Part shown: positions 43,818 to 53,181 of the stretch, in pieces | Layout: every line of letters begins with the position of its first letter | Numbering within the stretch: position 1 is the first letter of the stretch | Source: Chloroflexota bacterium | GTDB taxonomy: Bacteria; Chloroflexota; Anaerolineae; Anaerolineales; Villigracilaceae | Length of the DNA: 64,000 bases | Direction of reading: 5' to 3' | Assembly (NCBI GenBank): GCA_013388685.1 | Contig: JACAET010000024.1 | Location: 62,001 to 126,000, forward strand | The notes under the pieces: generated by a model | Database searches by the model: none | Seen by the model: the letters and a program-made list of their open reading frames with translations, nothing else | Told to the model about the DNA's origin: nothing | Position numbers and translations under genes: made by a program

Positions 43818-43904
43818 CAAAAGGAGGTGAGCGCTTTCGGAATATCTTAATTACATCCCGGACAGATTGTTGAATCCCAAATCTAGTATGAGGAGAAATT
43901 CACC

Positions 43905-45368
43905 ATGAAAAAACTATTGTATCTACTTTCGTTGCTGGTCGTCGCCTCGATGATCCTTGCCGCCTGCGGTCCGGCAGAAACCGCTGAAACACAAGAACCC
44001 GCCGCTCCGCAGGAACCCGCCGCTCCACAGGAACCTGCCGCTCCTGCCCCGTCTGGCGAAAAAGTTCAGATTCGCTGGTTCGTGGGACTTGGCACCGGCA
44101 CCAACCCCGAACAGGTCGCGGCACAGGAAGAAGTCGTCGCTGATTTCAATGCCTCCCAGGATCGCATCGAACTCATACTCGAAATCGTACCGTACGATGC
44201 CGCTCGCGATACGCTGTCCACGCAGATCGCCTCTGGCGCGGGTCCTGACATCGTTGGTCCCGTGGGCTGGGGCGGCTCGAACGACTTCTATGGTCAATGG
44301 CTCGATCTGGCGCCTTATATCGAGTCTTCCGGCTTCGACACTTCCATATTCGATCCCGCGTTGGTCAAGTTCTATCAGACCGAAGAGGGACAGGTCGGGC
44401 TGCCGTTTGCGGTGTTCCCCGGCGCGATGTACTTTGTGCCTGCCATGTTCGACGAGGCCGGTTTGAACTATCCGCCTCAGGTGTATGGTGAGAAGTATAA
44501 GTTCCCCGACGGACGCGAAGCCGATTGGAACTGGGAGACCATCACCGAGGTTGCGAAGCTGTTGACCGTTGACGTAAACGGCAAAAATGCCACGGAAGAA
44601 GGCTTCGACCGCACCCAGATCGTTCAGGTCGGTTACAACGCACAGTGGCAGTCTATCCTCTCGGTTGGCACATTCTACGGCGGCGCCGCCAAGATCTACT
44701 CGGGTGATGCCAAGGGTTCCTACAAATCCACCATCCCTGATAGTTGGAAGGAAGGCTGGAAGTGGTATTACGAAGGCATGTGGGGCGCTCAGCCCTTTAT
44801 CCCGACCGGCCCCCTCGCCGGCACGCCTGAATTCGGCAACGGCAATGTCTTCAACTCCGGCAAGGCTGCCATGGGTCTGACCCAGACCTGGTACACCTGT
44901 TGTTTGGGCGAATTCAAGAACGCGGGACTGGAATTCCAGCTTGGTATTCAACCGATCGGCGCTAACGGTAAGGTTGCGGGTCGTGTGGATGCGGATACCT
45001 TCCGCATTTTGAAGACCACCAAGCATCCTGAAGAGGCGTTCGAAGTTCTTGCCTACCTCATCACCACCGGCGGCGATAAACTCCTGCCCGTCTATGGAGC
45101 CATGCCCGCCATTGCCGAGAAGACCGACGCCTTCTTCGCCCAGAAATCTGCGGATTATCCATTCGTCACCGAAGCCAGCTGGAACGTGTTCATTCAGGGT
45201 CTCGCCTATCCCGATACCCCGAGTTCCGAACAGTACCAGCCGAACTCCATCAAGGCGAATGCCCGTTTTGCCACCTTCTTCGATCTGATGAACAACACCG
45301 AAGGACTCGACTTCGATGCCGAGTTCCAAAAACTGGTTGACGACCTCAACGTCATCTACAACGAGTAG
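43905..45368 (+). CDS. Sugar ABC transporter substrate-binding lipoprotein
   Basis: A 487-residue cluster-1 type solute-binding protein. The signal peptide ends in the lipobox ILAAC (C21). A short linker has three tandem QEPAAP repeats (about residues 29-46). The mature part has the order of CUT1 sugar-binding proteins (IRWFVGLGTGTNPEQ, GGSNDFYGQWLDLAPYI, AAMGLTQTWY). The ligand is unknown, but neighbours suggest a beta-linked oligosaccharide or amino-sugar dimer. AGGAGA precedes the start. A strong hairpin follows the stop. Confidence 0.93.
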   Translation: MKKLLYLLSLLVVASMILAACGPAETAETQEPAAPQEPAAPQEPAAPAPSGEKVQIRWFVGLGTGTNPEQVAAQEEVVADFNASQDRIELILEIVPYDAARDTLSTQIASGAGPDIVGPVGWGGSNDFYGQWLDLAPYIESSGFDTSIFDPALVKFYQTEEGQVGLPFAVFPGAMYFVPAMFDEAGLNYPPQVYGEKYKFPDGREADWNWETITEVAKLLTVDVNGKNATEEGFDRTQIVQVGYNAQWQSILSVGTFYGGAAKIYSGDAKGSYKSTIPDSWKEGWKWYYEGMWGAQPFIPTGPLAGTPEFGNGNVFNSGKAAMGLTQTWYTCCLGEFKNAGLEFQLGIQPIGANGKVAGRVDADTFRILKTTKHPEEAFEVLAYLITTGGDKLLPVYGAMPAIAEKTDAFFAQKSADYPFVTEASWNVFIQGLAYPDTPSSEQYQPNSIKANARFATFFDLMNNTEGLDFDAEFQKLVDDLNVIYNE

Positions 45369-45384
45369 GCAAAACCGACATATA

Positions 45385-45416
45385 ATTGGGCAGGTCAGAG
45401 GTCTGACCTGCCCAAT
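45385..45416 (+). promoter_or_regulatory. Stable hairpin after the binding-protein gene
   Basis: ATTGGGCAGGTCAG (45385-45398) and CTGACCTGCCCAAT (45403-45416) form a perfect 14-bp stem with a 4-base loop and no T-run. This is typical of hairpins that protect the binding-protein mRNA and reduce expression of the permeases. Confidence 0.75.
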
Positions 45417-45444
45417 GGATTTCACAGACGAAAGGAGTACTGTC

Positions 45445-46461
45445 ATGTTGGAACAATTGTCGCAAAGGTTGCCCAAATTGCCTTCGTTTGCAACCTTACG
45501 CGCTATGCAGCCTCTCAGTCGTCGGGAAATGCGAAACGGGCTTCTTTTTCTTTCCCCCTGGCTGTTTGGTTTCCTTGCCTTTACTTTGATCCCGATGGTG
45601 GCAACCCTGATTTTCAGTTTCCTGAATCTGAGTATTACAGACGGCATTTTCAGTACTCCCAAGTTCGTCGGATTCGAAAATTATCGACAACTTTGGATTG
45701 ACCCGCAAGCGGGCATCAATCCGCTGAAGTGGTTTGCAAGCAAAACCCCCAGTTCCCTGTTGATTACGATCAAATTTGCACTGATTGCCCTGCCGGTCGG
45801 AATCTTCTTTCCCCTTGGGCTGGCATTGTTGATGAACAACAAATATCTCAAGGGTCAGTTTATCTTCCGTTCGCTGTTCTACATGCCTTACATCGTTCCG
45901 TTTGTCGCCAGCGTATTCTTGTGGGGCGGTATGCTCAACACCGAAACCGGCTGGATCAACCGCTTTCTGCTTTATATCGGCGTGGCAAAAGAATCCCTCC
46001 CGCAATGGGCGAACGATGTCAACTGGGTGTATCCCACCTACGTGATCATGGGTATCTGGGGAGTCGGGAATGCCATGCTGATCATGCTGGCTGGCTTGCA
46101 GGGAGTTCCAACCGAACTTTACGACGCGGCAAAAGTGGACGGCGCCAATTCGTGGAAGACCTTTTGGAATATTACCTTCCCCATGATTTCCCCGGTGATA
46201 TTCTACAATCTCACGCTCAATATCATTGGTCTCTTCCAATATTTTCTCGTGCCCCTGGTCGTCAACAATGGAACGGGCAGACCCGGCGGCGCGACGATGT
46301 TCTACAATCTTTACCTGTATAAAACGTTCTTTACCTACCAGAACATGTCCTATGGTTCCACCCTGGCATGGTTTCTATTCCTTGTCATTTTGCTGATCAC
46401 CATTCTCTTGTTCTGGTCCGCGAAATACTGGGTGTATTACGCCGGTGAAGCCCGCTCGTAG
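45445..46461 (+). CDS. Sugar ABC transporter permease, MalF type
   Basis: A 338-residue permease with six to seven membrane helices and the EAA loop (YDAAKVDGANSWKTFWNITFPMISP) that docks onto the ATPase. The start at 45445 is set by AAAGGAG seven bases upstream; the open frame runs 43 codons further but has no membrane or family character there. Partner of the MalG-type gene 12 bases downstream. No ATPase gene is present in the operon. Confidence 0.94.
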   Translation: MLEQLSQRLPKLPSFATLRAMQPLSRREMRNGLLFLSPWLFGFLAFTLIPMVATLIFSFLNLSITDGIFSTPKFVGFENYRQLWIDPQAGINPLKWFASKTPSSLLITIKFALIALPVGIFFPLGLALLMNNKYLKGQFIFRSLFYMPYIVPFVASVFLWGGMLNTETGWINRFLLYIGVAKESLPQWANDVNWVYPTYVIMGIWGVGNAMLIMLAGLQGVPTELYDAAKVDGANSWKTFWNITFPMISPVIFYNLTLNIIGLFQYFLVPLVVNNGTGRPGGATMFYNLYLYKTFFTYQNMSYGSTLAWFLFLVILLITILLFWSAKYWVYYAGEARS

Positions 46462-46473
46462 AAGGAGACGAAC

Positions 46474-47532
46474 ATGAACAAGAAGATCATAACCGGGATT
46501 AATACCGTTTTCGTCACCCTTCTTGTGTTGAGTATTCTGGTTGTTTTCCTCTCCCCGTTTGCCTTCATGATCTTTACCTCCTTGAAGACCCGCGAACAGA
46601 TCTCTGTGGTCGGCGCGCCGATCTGGCCCGCCGCACAGCCGAAATTCGAATACACCGGTCAACAATTGGATGTGTTTACCGTGCCGGTCAATCAATGTGC
46701 CGGTTTTGACCCTGCCTCTTCCGAGACAAGGAACCTCGCCATCACCAAGAAAGGCAGACAGGAAAGTACGTTCATAGATCCGAACGATCTGGAAAGGGGA
46801 GAATTTGTCTGCCAGGTTTCATGGCGTGCCTTGGACCGCCCCTGGGTTTTTTCGCCTACCTGGAGTAACTATGTGGAAGTATGGAATACGATCGATTACT
46901 TCCGCCTGCTCAGCAATACGACCTTTTATGCGGTCATCACCATGATCGGCACGGTGGTTTCATGTATTCTGGTCGCCTATGGCTTTGCCCGCTTCCGTTT
47001 CCCGGGCAGAGACCTGCTGTTTGTCGTGCTCATCTCGACCCTCTTTCTCCCCGGCGCGGTGACCATCATCCCCACCTATTCCTTTTGGCAACGACTCGGA
47101 CTGGTAGGCACATGGATTCCCCTCGTACTGCCTCACTTCTTCGCAAATGCCTATAACGTTTTCCTCTTCAGGCAGTATTTCATGACCCTGCCGCGTGAAC
47201 TGGACGAGTCGGCCATGATTGACGGCGCAGGTCCGTTGCGAATTCTGTGGTCCATTCTCATTCCGCAGTCCTATCCCGTCATCATTGCAGTCGTTGTATT
47301 CCATATCGTCTTCGCCTGGAACGATTACTTTGGACCGTTGATTTACCTCTCCACCGCCAGGGATAAATGGCCCATCTCCGTCGCCCTTTCGACCTTCAAC
47401 GGTATTTATGGCCAACAGCCGCAATTGATCCAGGCAGGCGCGTTGATGGCGCTCATCCTGCCCATCATCCTGTTCTTCGTTGCCCAGCGCTTCTTCGTGC
47501 AGGGAATCGTGATCACAGGCGTTGAAAAATAA
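46474..47532 (+). CDS. Sugar ABC transporter permease, MalG type
   Basis: A 352-residue permease with six membrane helices and the EAA loop DESAMIDGAGPLRILWSILIPQSYP. Between the first and second helix there is a long extracytoplasmic segment (about residues 40-135) containing two cysteines (NQCAGF and FVCQVS). This is larger than the loop in MalG and could contact the binding protein. It follows the MalF-type gene closely and its stop is one base before the GH4 start. Confidence 0.93.
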   Translation: MNKKIITGINTVFVTLLVLSILVVFLSPFAFMIFTSLKTREQISVVGAPIWPAAQPKFEYTGQQLDVFTVPVNQCAGFDPASSETRNLAITKKGRQESTFIDPNDLERGEFVCQVSWRALDRPWVFSPTWSNYVEVWNTIDYFRLLSNTTFYAVITMIGTVVSCILVAYGFARFRFPGRDLLFVVLISTLFLPGAVTIIPTYSFWQRLGLVGTWIPLVLPHFFANAYNVFLFRQYFMTLPRELDESAMIDGAGPLRILWSILIPQSYPVIIAVVVFHIVFAWNDYFGPLIYLSTARDKWPISVALSTFNGIYGQQPQLIQAGALMALILPIILFFVAQRFFVQGIVITGVEK

Positions 47533-47533
47533 C

Positions 47534-48832
47534 ATGCTCAAAGTTGCTGTCATCGGCGGCGGTTCGACCTACACGCCCGAACTCGTCAACGGCTTTCTCG
47601 CGCGGACGGATCAATTCCCTCTCGACGAACTCTGGCTGATGGATATCGACGCGGAACGATTGCAGATCGTCGGCGGATTCGCCCAGCGCATGGTGCAAGC
47701 CAAAGGCGCGCCGTTCAAGGTCATCCTCACGACAAATCAACGGGATGCCGTGCAAGACGCCTCCTACGTGACAACGCAGCTGCGCGTCGGACATATGGAG
47801 GCGCGTCGACGCGATGAGTACCTCGGGCTCCGTCACGGATTGATCGGTCAGGAGACGACCGGCATCGGCGGAATGGCAAAAGCCCTGCGTACCATCCCCG
47901 TCATCATGAAGATTGCGCAGGACATCCGGGATGTCGCCCAACCGGGAGCGATGCTGGTCAACTTCACCAATCCTGCGGGACTGGTGACGCAGGCATTGAG
48001 CCAATATGCCCCGGATGTTCCGGCGGTGGGCGTGTGTAACGTGCCCCTCACAACCAAAATGCACATCCTCGAGGGATTGGAAAAAGCCACCGGCAAAAAA
48101 ATCAATCCCGATCACGCCGAGCTGAAGACACTGGGCTTGAATCATCTCTCATGGCACCGCGGGTTTACCGTCGAGGGCGAGGATGTCTGGTCCCAGGTCA
48201 TTCAGGGTTTTATTGACGAACTCAAAAGGGAGGAACATCCCGAATGGGATCCGCGAACCATCGAAGTCTTGCGGATGATCCCCAATTACTACCTGCAATA
48301 CTTCTATCACACCGATAGAAAGCTGAAATCGCAGGAACAGTGGCCCCCCTCCCGCGCGGAGGAAGTGATCGAAATCGAAAAAGACCTTCTGCGGGAATAT
48401 GCCGACCCGCAGCTCACCGAACCGCCTGCAGACCTGATGAAGCGCGGCGGGGCATACTACTCCACGGTCGCCACCCAACTCCTCAACGCGCACTACAACG
48501 ATCTCGGCGAAACGCATGTAGTCAATATCACCAACAACGGCGCCGTCAAGGAATGGCCTCCCGAGTGGGTGCTGGAAATTCCCTCGATCGTAAAACGAAG
48601 CGGCATCACCCCCATCCCCACCGAGCCGCTTCCGCCGTCCCAGTTCGGGTTGATTGCCGCGGTCAAGGCGTATGAAATGCTCACGGTCGAAGCCGCCATC
48701 CACGGGGATCGCGACGCCGCCTATCAAGCGCTGCTCGTTCACCCGCTCGGGCCCAAGGCGGACAAAGTCCAGGCGGTTCTCGACGACATGCTGGAAACAC
48801 ACAAAGAGCATCTGCCCCAATTTTGGAATTGA
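47534..48832 (+). CDS. Glycoside hydrolase family 4 (6-phospho-beta-glucosidase-like)
   Basis: A 432-residue GH4 enzyme. The N-terminal Rossmann fold reads KVAVIGGGSTYTPELVNGF and binds NAD+. GIGGMAKALRTIPV, NFTNPAGLVTQA and VGVCNVP follow; the last contains the metal-liganding cysteine. GH4 enzymes cleave glycosides by a redox elimination mechanism using NAD+ and Mn2+. The LicH/CelF-like order points to 6-phospho-beta-glucosidase, although without a PTS here the substrate may be non-phosphorylated. The ATG follows the permease stop by one base; a terminator follows. Confidence 0.9.
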   Translation: MLKVAVIGGGSTYTPELVNGFLARTDQFPLDELWLMDIDAERLQIVGGFAQRMVQAKGAPFKVILTTNQRDAVQDASYVTTQLRVGHMEARRRDEYLGLRHGLIGQETTGIGGMAKALRTIPVIMKIAQDIRDVAQPGAMLVNFTNPAGLVTQALSQYAPDVPAVGVCNVPLTTKMHILEGLEKATGKKINPDHAELKTLGLNHLSWHRGFTVEGEDVWSQVIQGFIDELKREEHPEWDPRTIEVLRMIPNYYLQYFYHTDRKLKSQEQWPPSRAEEVIEIEKDLLREYADPQLTEPPADLMKRGGAYYSTVATQLLNAHYNDLGETHVVNITNNGAVKEWPPEWVLEIPSIVKRSGITPIPTEPLPPSQFGLIAAVKAYEMLTVEAAIHGDRDAAYQALLVHPLGPKADKVQAVLDDMLETHKEHLPQFWN

Positions 48833-48842
48833 CCTCATCGAG

Positions 48843-48868
48843 GGGCGACCCCACCGGTCGCCCTTTTT
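48843..48868 (+). terminator. Terminator after GH4
   Basis: GGGCGACC (48843-48850) and GGTCGCCC (48856-48863) form an 8-bp stem with a 5-base loop, followed by TTTTT. It ends the lacI-ABC-GH4 transcription unit. Confidence 0.9.
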
Positions 48869-48972
48869 CTACTGCTTGGTCACTCTAGGGGAGCAGGCGC
48901 TGCGGCTGGAAAGTCTCGCGAGGCGCGAAAGATTCCTTCGCTTCCTTCAGAACGGCGTTACACCGATACTCT

Positions 48973-49965
48973 ATGCGATATTACCTTGGCGCCGACATCG
49001 GCGCAACCAAAACCCATGCGCTCATTGCCGACGAACACGGTCGGGCGCTCGGCTTCGGCGCAAGCGGACCGGGCAATCACGAGACCGTCGGCTATGACGG
49101 CATGTACGAAGTCATGCGCGACGCCATCGAACAGGCGCTGAACGCCTCCGGCTTGACCCAAGCCGATATTGCCGGAGCAGGCTTCGGCGTAGCCGGATAC
49201 GACTGGTCGTCCGAATACGCCATCACCGCGCAAACCATAGACCGTTTGGGATTGCGCGCGCCGTACAAATTCGTCAACGATGCCGTGCCGGGCTTGCTGG
49301 CCGGGTCGGACGAAGGCTGGGGGGTGGTGGTTGTGTCCGGCACCGGTTCGAACTGCCGCGGCTGGGATCGCGAACACAAACGCGAAGGACGCGTCACCGG
49401 GCACGGCGTCCTGATGGGCGAAGGCGCGGGCGGCTCCGAACTCATGTTCCGCTGCATGCAACTCGTCGGTTATGCCTGGACCCAACGCGGCCCGGCCACC
49501 CGCCTTTCCGAGGCGCTGATCGAATACGCGGGCGCAAAAGACCTTGAGGATCTTTTGCGCGGTTACACCACCTATGAATATCAGATCGGCGCGGAAGCGG
49601 CGCCCCTGGTCTTTCGCGTGGCGGAGGCGGGCGACCCGGTGGCTCGCGACCTGATCCACTGGGCTGGCTGTGAACTGGGCGAAATGGTCAACGCGGTTGT
49701 CCGCCAGTTGGGCTTCGAAGAACTTGCCTTCGATGTGGTCATGACGGGCAGTATGTTCAACGGCGGAGATTTGTTAATGAACCCCATGCACCAGACCGTC
49801 CACAGCCTTGCCCCGCAGGCGCGTTTTGTTCGCCTGGCGGTCCCTCCCGTGGTCGGAGCCGTCATGCTCGGATTCGAAGCGGGAGGTTTGCGCGTGGAAC
49901 CGTCCATGCGGCAGACCATGCTCGGAACCTTCCCGGCCAACGGCAGGGCTTTTGCGAGGCAGTGA
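48973..49965 (+). CDS. BadF/BadG-type sugar kinase (N-acetylglucosamine kinase-like)
   Basis: A 330-residue member of the ASKHA superfamily. The phosphate-1 loop YYLGADIGATKTHALIAD, phosphate-2 GTGSNCRGWD and the adenosine region MTGSMFNGGD are visible. The BadF/BcrA-ATPase family contains eukaryotic-type GlcNAc kinases and 2-hydroxyacyl-dehydratase activators. The radical-activator CxxC cysteines are absent, and the location beside GH18 and a ChbG-like deacetylase favours an amino-sugar kinase. Its stop overlaps the GH18 start by one base (TGATG). Confidence 0.83.
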   Translation: MRYYLGADIGATKTHALIADEHGRALGFGASGPGNHETVGYDGMYEVMRDAIEQALNASGLTQADIAGAGFGVAGYDWSSEYAITAQTIDRLGLRAPYKFVNDAVPGLLAGSDEGWGVVVVSGTGSNCRGWDREHKREGRVTGHGVLMGEGAGGSELMFRCMQLVGYAWTQRGPATRLSEALIEYAGAKDLEDLLRGYTTYEYQIGAEAAPLVFRVAEAGDPVARDLIHWAGCELGEMVNAVVRQLGFEELAFDVVMTGSMFNGGDLLMNPMHQTVHSLAPQARFVRLAVPPVVGAVMLGFEAGGLRVEPSMRQTMLGTFPANGRAFARQ

Positions 49966-50948
49966 TGACCGTCACTTTTATGCGAAGAACGGGCGAGGAC
50001 GGTGTATTCCGCTTCCTTCTCCGCCTCAGCCTGTTCCTACTTCTGACGGTTTCGTGCTCCCCTCAAGCGACTCCCATGAATGTGCCGCCGTCCACAGTCC
50101 CCCCCGCCGCCTCATCCTTTCGCATTGTTGCCTACGCCACCGACGGCATCGTCGAAAGCCTCATTCCCTACGATAAATTGACCCACATCAACTATGCGTT
50201 CCTCACACCCCAAGCGGACGGCGCCTTCAACCGCATCAACAACGGCTGGAAGTTGAAACTCATCGTCGAGAACGCTCACAAGCACGACGTAAAGGTTTTG
50301 ATCTCGGTGGGCGGCTGGGGCTGGGACGCGCAATTCGAAACCGTAGCCGCCGACCCGTCGCGGCGAAGCGCATTCGTCCGCAACCTCAAAGCCTTCGTGG
50401 ACGAATATCAACTGGACGGCGCGGACATTGACTGGGAATACCCCGAGGCGGGCGAATCGGCGCTCAATTTCCTGGCGCTGATCAGGGAGTTGCGCGTTGC
50501 CATGCCCGATCATGCGATTACTGCAGCGGTCGTTTCCCATGGCGAAAACGGCACGGGCATTTTGCCGGAAACCTTCGAGGAGTTCGATTTCATCAACGTG
50601 ATGACGTACGACGGTCCCGCTCACGGCACAATGGAACAATTCGAACGCGGACTTGCCTTCTGGAGCGAACGCGGTCTGCCGAAGGAAAAGATCGTCATGG
50701 GCTTGCCGTTCTACGGCGACCCGAACCTGCCCTATTTCAAAATCATCGCCGCAGACCCCTCCGCATCGCACAGGGATACCTTCGAATATTTCGGCGCCAC
50801 GGTCCACTATAACGGCATCCCCACCGTGCAGGCAAAAACCCGCATGGCAATGGAACAAGCCGGCGGCGTCATGTTCTGGACGCTGGATTTCGACGCCCAG
50901 GGCGAGTATTCGCTGGTCAACGCAATCCATCGAACGGTTTATCCATAA
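49965..50948 (+). CDS. Glycoside hydrolase family 18 (chitinase-like) lipoprotein
   Basis: A 327-residue TIM-barrel GH18 enzyme. The catalytic signature DGADIDWEYPE is complete, the acid glutamate being E158. VLISVGGWGWDAQF and INVMTYDGPAH are further family marks. A signal peptide ends in LTVSC (C31), a modest lipobox, so the enzyme is probably surface-anchored. GH18 members cut chitin, chito-oligosaccharides or peptidoglycan/ENGase substrates. The short catalytic module without a binding domain favours soluble oligomers. The start ATG overlaps the kinase stop. Confidence 0.92.
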   Translation: MTVTFMRRTGEDGVFRFLLRLSLFLLLTVSCSPQATPMNVPPSTVPPAASSFRIVAYATDGIVESLIPYDKLTHINYAFLTPQADGAFNRINNGWKLKLIVENAHKHDVKVLISVGGWGWDAQFETVAADPSRRSAFVRNLKAFVDEYQLDGADIDWEYPEAGESALNFLALIRELRVAMPDHAITAAVVSHGENGTGILPETFEEFDFINVMTYDGPAHGTMEQFERGLAFWSERGLPKEKIVMGLPFYGDPNLPYFKIIAADPSASHRDTFEYFGATVHYNGIPTVQAKTRMAMEQAGGVMFWTLDFDAQGEYSLVNAIHRTVYP

Positions 50949-50971
50949 CAAATCCACGCTCGGAGAATCCC

Positions 50972-52207
50972 ATGACCCAACCCTTCACCCTCGGCGTAAA
51001 CTACTGGCCCCGCAGAAAAGCCATGTACTGGTGGAGCAACTTCGACGCAGGCGAAGTGCGCGAGGACTTTACCGTCATCCGCGAGATCGGCATGAACGTC
51101 GCCCGTATATTCTTGCTGTGGGACGATTTTCAACCTGATCCCAGCAACGTGGCAAAGGACAAACTCGATCCTCTCGTCACGGTGGCAGATATTGCCGCCG
51201 AACACGGACTTGGGCTCGATGTCACCTTCTTCACCGGTCATATGAGCGGACCGAACTGGAGTCCGCGCTGGTTGTTGGGAGGGGAATTGCCCCCCGCCGC
51301 GCACCGGCACTGGCTCCGCGATGTGGTCAGCGAAGGAAGAAAAACAGACAAAGGTTATCGCAACATGTTCCACGATGAGATGGCATTGCACGCGGAACGG
51401 TTGCTGTTGAAAACCGTGGTCGGCGCGCTCAAGGATCATCCCGGCGTCTGGATGTGGAACCTTGGCAACGAGCCTGACCTTTTTGCCTGGCCCCGTTCCT
51501 CCGATGAAGGCGCCGCGTGGGTCAGGGAGATGGTTGCGCTTATCAAGGAGATTGACCCAAACCGTCCCGTCACCATCGGCTTGCACGGAGACGGGTTACA
51601 CAGGGATAACGGTTTGCGCATTGACAAGGTCTATGCACACACCGATGTCGCGGTCATGCACTCGTATCCCATATACACGCCCTGGGCGCGCAAACCGCTG
51701 GACCCCGATTTCGTCCCCTTCACCTGCGCCGTGACCGCCGCGTTGTGCGGCAAGCCGGTGCTCATGGAAGAGTTCGGCGGCTGTACCGCCCAGCCCGGTG
51801 AACCCAGCCACATCATGAAATGGACCGAGACCAACGGACGCGAACGCGAACAGTTCATGGCGGGCGAGGAGGATTTCGCCGAATTCATCAGCCTTACCCT
51901 TCCCAATTTACAGGCTAGCGGCGCAACCGGCGCGATGCTCTGGTGCTTTGCCGATTATGTTCCCGAGTTATGGGACCTGCCTCCCTGCCAGAACGCACAG
52001 CACGAACGCTGGTTCGGACTGGTCCGCCCCGACGGTTCGCTCAAGCCTCATGCAAAAGTGATCCAGGAATTTGCAAAGAGCAAACCGCAGGTCGAGCCGA
52101 TTCCCGCTTACGCCAAATTTTCCATAGACCCAGATGAATATTACAAAGATCCGCTCCGTCATCTGGTGGGTCTCTATGAGAACTATTTATCTGCTCAAGC
52201 CGCCTAA
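50972..52207 (+). CDS. Clan GH-A glycoside hydrolase (GH5-like)
   Basis: A 411-residue TIM-barrel hydrolase without signal peptide. The conserved acid/base motif is WNLGNEPD (E167) and the nucleophile region VLMEEFGG (E266/E267), placing it in clan GH-A, closest in look to GH5 beta-mannanase/cellulase-like enzymes. FTLGVNYWPRRKAMYWW at the N-terminus is typical of a less-studied subgroup. It lies 23 bases after GH18. Being intracellular, it probably acts on imported oligosaccharides. The substrate is unknown. Confidence 0.82.
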   Translation: MTQPFTLGVNYWPRRKAMYWWSNFDAGEVREDFTVIREIGMNVARIFLLWDDFQPDPSNVAKDKLDPLVTVADIAAEHGLGLDVTFFTGHMSGPNWSPRWLLGGELPPAAHRHWLRDVVSEGRKTDKGYRNMFHDEMALHAERLLLKTVVGALKDHPGVWMWNLGNEPDLFAWPRSSDEGAAWVREMVALIKEIDPNRPVTIGLHGDGLHRDNGLRIDKVYAHTDVAVMHSYPIYTPWARKPLDPDFVPFTCAVTAALCGKPVLMEEFGGCTAQPGEPSHIMKWTETNGREREQFMAGEEDFAEFISLTLPNLQASGATGAMLWCFADYVPELWDLPPCQNAQHERWFGLVRPDGSLKPHAKVIQEFAKSKPQVEPIPAYAKFSIDPDEYYKDPLRHLVGLYENYLSAQAA

Positions 52208-52223
52208 GTAGTCGTCGTATGTT

Positions 52224-52347
52224 TTTAGAAATCCATCGGCACAGTCGGCGTTCTCTCACGCCGGCAGGGACGTTACACTTGCCCCGGCGGGCAAGCGCCA
52301 GGGGAGAACGTCTCCTGCGCGCCGAATGATTTTCGACCGATTACTTG
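52224..52347 (-). repeat. Dispersed palindromic repeat, copy 2
   Basis: The reverse complement of this segment matches 19727-19848 over nearly its whole length, with about a dozen differences. The outer GGCGTTCTC (52247-52255)/GAGAACGTC (52304-52312) pair and the inner CTTGCCC/GGGCAAG hairpin are kept. It ends 15 bases before the next start codon, as copy 1 does. Confidence 0.85.
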
Positions 52348-52362
52348 AAGCAGAGGAGAATT

Positions 52363-53160
52363 ATGAAACGCCTCATTATCAATTCCGACGATTACGGACG
52401 CACACTGGATATTTCGCGCGGCATCCGTGAAGCGCACCTGAACGGCGTGGTCACCTCCACGACCTGCATGATGAACATCCCCACCACCGCGGAGGACATT
52501 CGAATGGCGTTACAGGAAACGCCCAGCCTCGGGCTGGGTGTCCATCTCGTGCTGACGATGGGCAAGCCGCTTCTGCCGCGCGAGACGGTTCCCTCCCTCG
52601 TGGACGAAAACGGGAATCACTTCAAATACACCCCATTCATTGAGAATCTGCCGCGCTTGAATATCAACGAAGTCAAAGCCGAATGGCGCGCGCAGATCGA
52701 ACGCTTCATTCAGACCGCCGGAAGAAAACCGACGCATCTCGATTCGCATCATCATTCCTCCTACTTCACTCCTCAACTCTTTCGCGCCATGCTGGAACTG
52801 GCAAAGGAATACGGCTGCGCCATCCGTTATCCGTTCACGGAGATTTCACGCGAGATCGAGGAAACGAGCAAACACGCCCCCGTATTGATGCAGGAATTCA
52901 AACTGCCTCATCCCGATACGTTCATCGTCGGCTTTTACGACAACGGCGCGACGCGCCAGGCCCTGCTCGACATCCTGGACAATTTGCAAGACGGCACGAG
53001 CGAACTCATGTGTCATCCCGGTCACGCGGACGAAGCCTTCGCTCGGGAATCCGTCTACAACGTCCAGCGCGAACGCGAGTTGAAAATCCTCACAGACCCG
53101 GCTGTCAGGGAAGTCATCGCCCTGAACGGCATCGAGTTGACGACGTTTGCCGAGCTGTGA
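52363..53160 (+). CDS. ChbG/YdjC-family carbohydrate deacetylase
   Basis: A 265-residue YdjC/ChbG (HpnK-related) deacetylase. The metal-site motifs LIINSDDYGRT at the N-terminus and KPTHLDSHHHSS in the middle are intact, as is the C-terminal LMCHPGHAD. ChbG removes one acetyl group from chitobiose or chitotriose, sometimes as the 6-phosphate, to make an inducer or substrate. The start at 52363 follows AGAGGAG; a TTG at 52345 is also in frame. Placed between GH5-like and GH3 genes, after a dispersed repeat. Confidence 0.9.
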   Translation: MKRLIINSDDYGRTLDISRGIREAHLNGVVTSTTCMMNIPTTAEDIRMALQETPSLGLGVHLVLTMGKPLLPRETVPSLVDENGNHFKYTPFIENLPRLNINEVKAEWRAQIERFIQTAGRKPTHLDSHHHSSYFTPQLFRAMLELAKEYGCAIRYPFTEISREIEETSKHAPVLMQEFKLPHPDTFIVGFYDNGATRQALLDILDNLQDGTSELMCHPGHADEAFARESVYNVQRERELKILTDPAVREVIALNGIELTTFAEL

Positions 53161-53181
53161 CCCTTTTTTCAGGAGCCTCCC

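Noticed and set aside
43821..43852. A perfect AAAGGAGGTGA ribosome-site-like sequence followed by a short GTG frame
   Set aside because: The frame has only seven codons before TAA and the GTG overlaps the ribosome-like sequence; the real binding-protein start lies 70 bases on with its own AGGAGA.
43923..45662. A 579-codon minus-strand frame longer than the binding-protein gene it overlaps
   Set aside because: The plus frame has a signal peptide, lipobox and sugar-binding domain; the minus frame has no family features and crosses into the permease gene.
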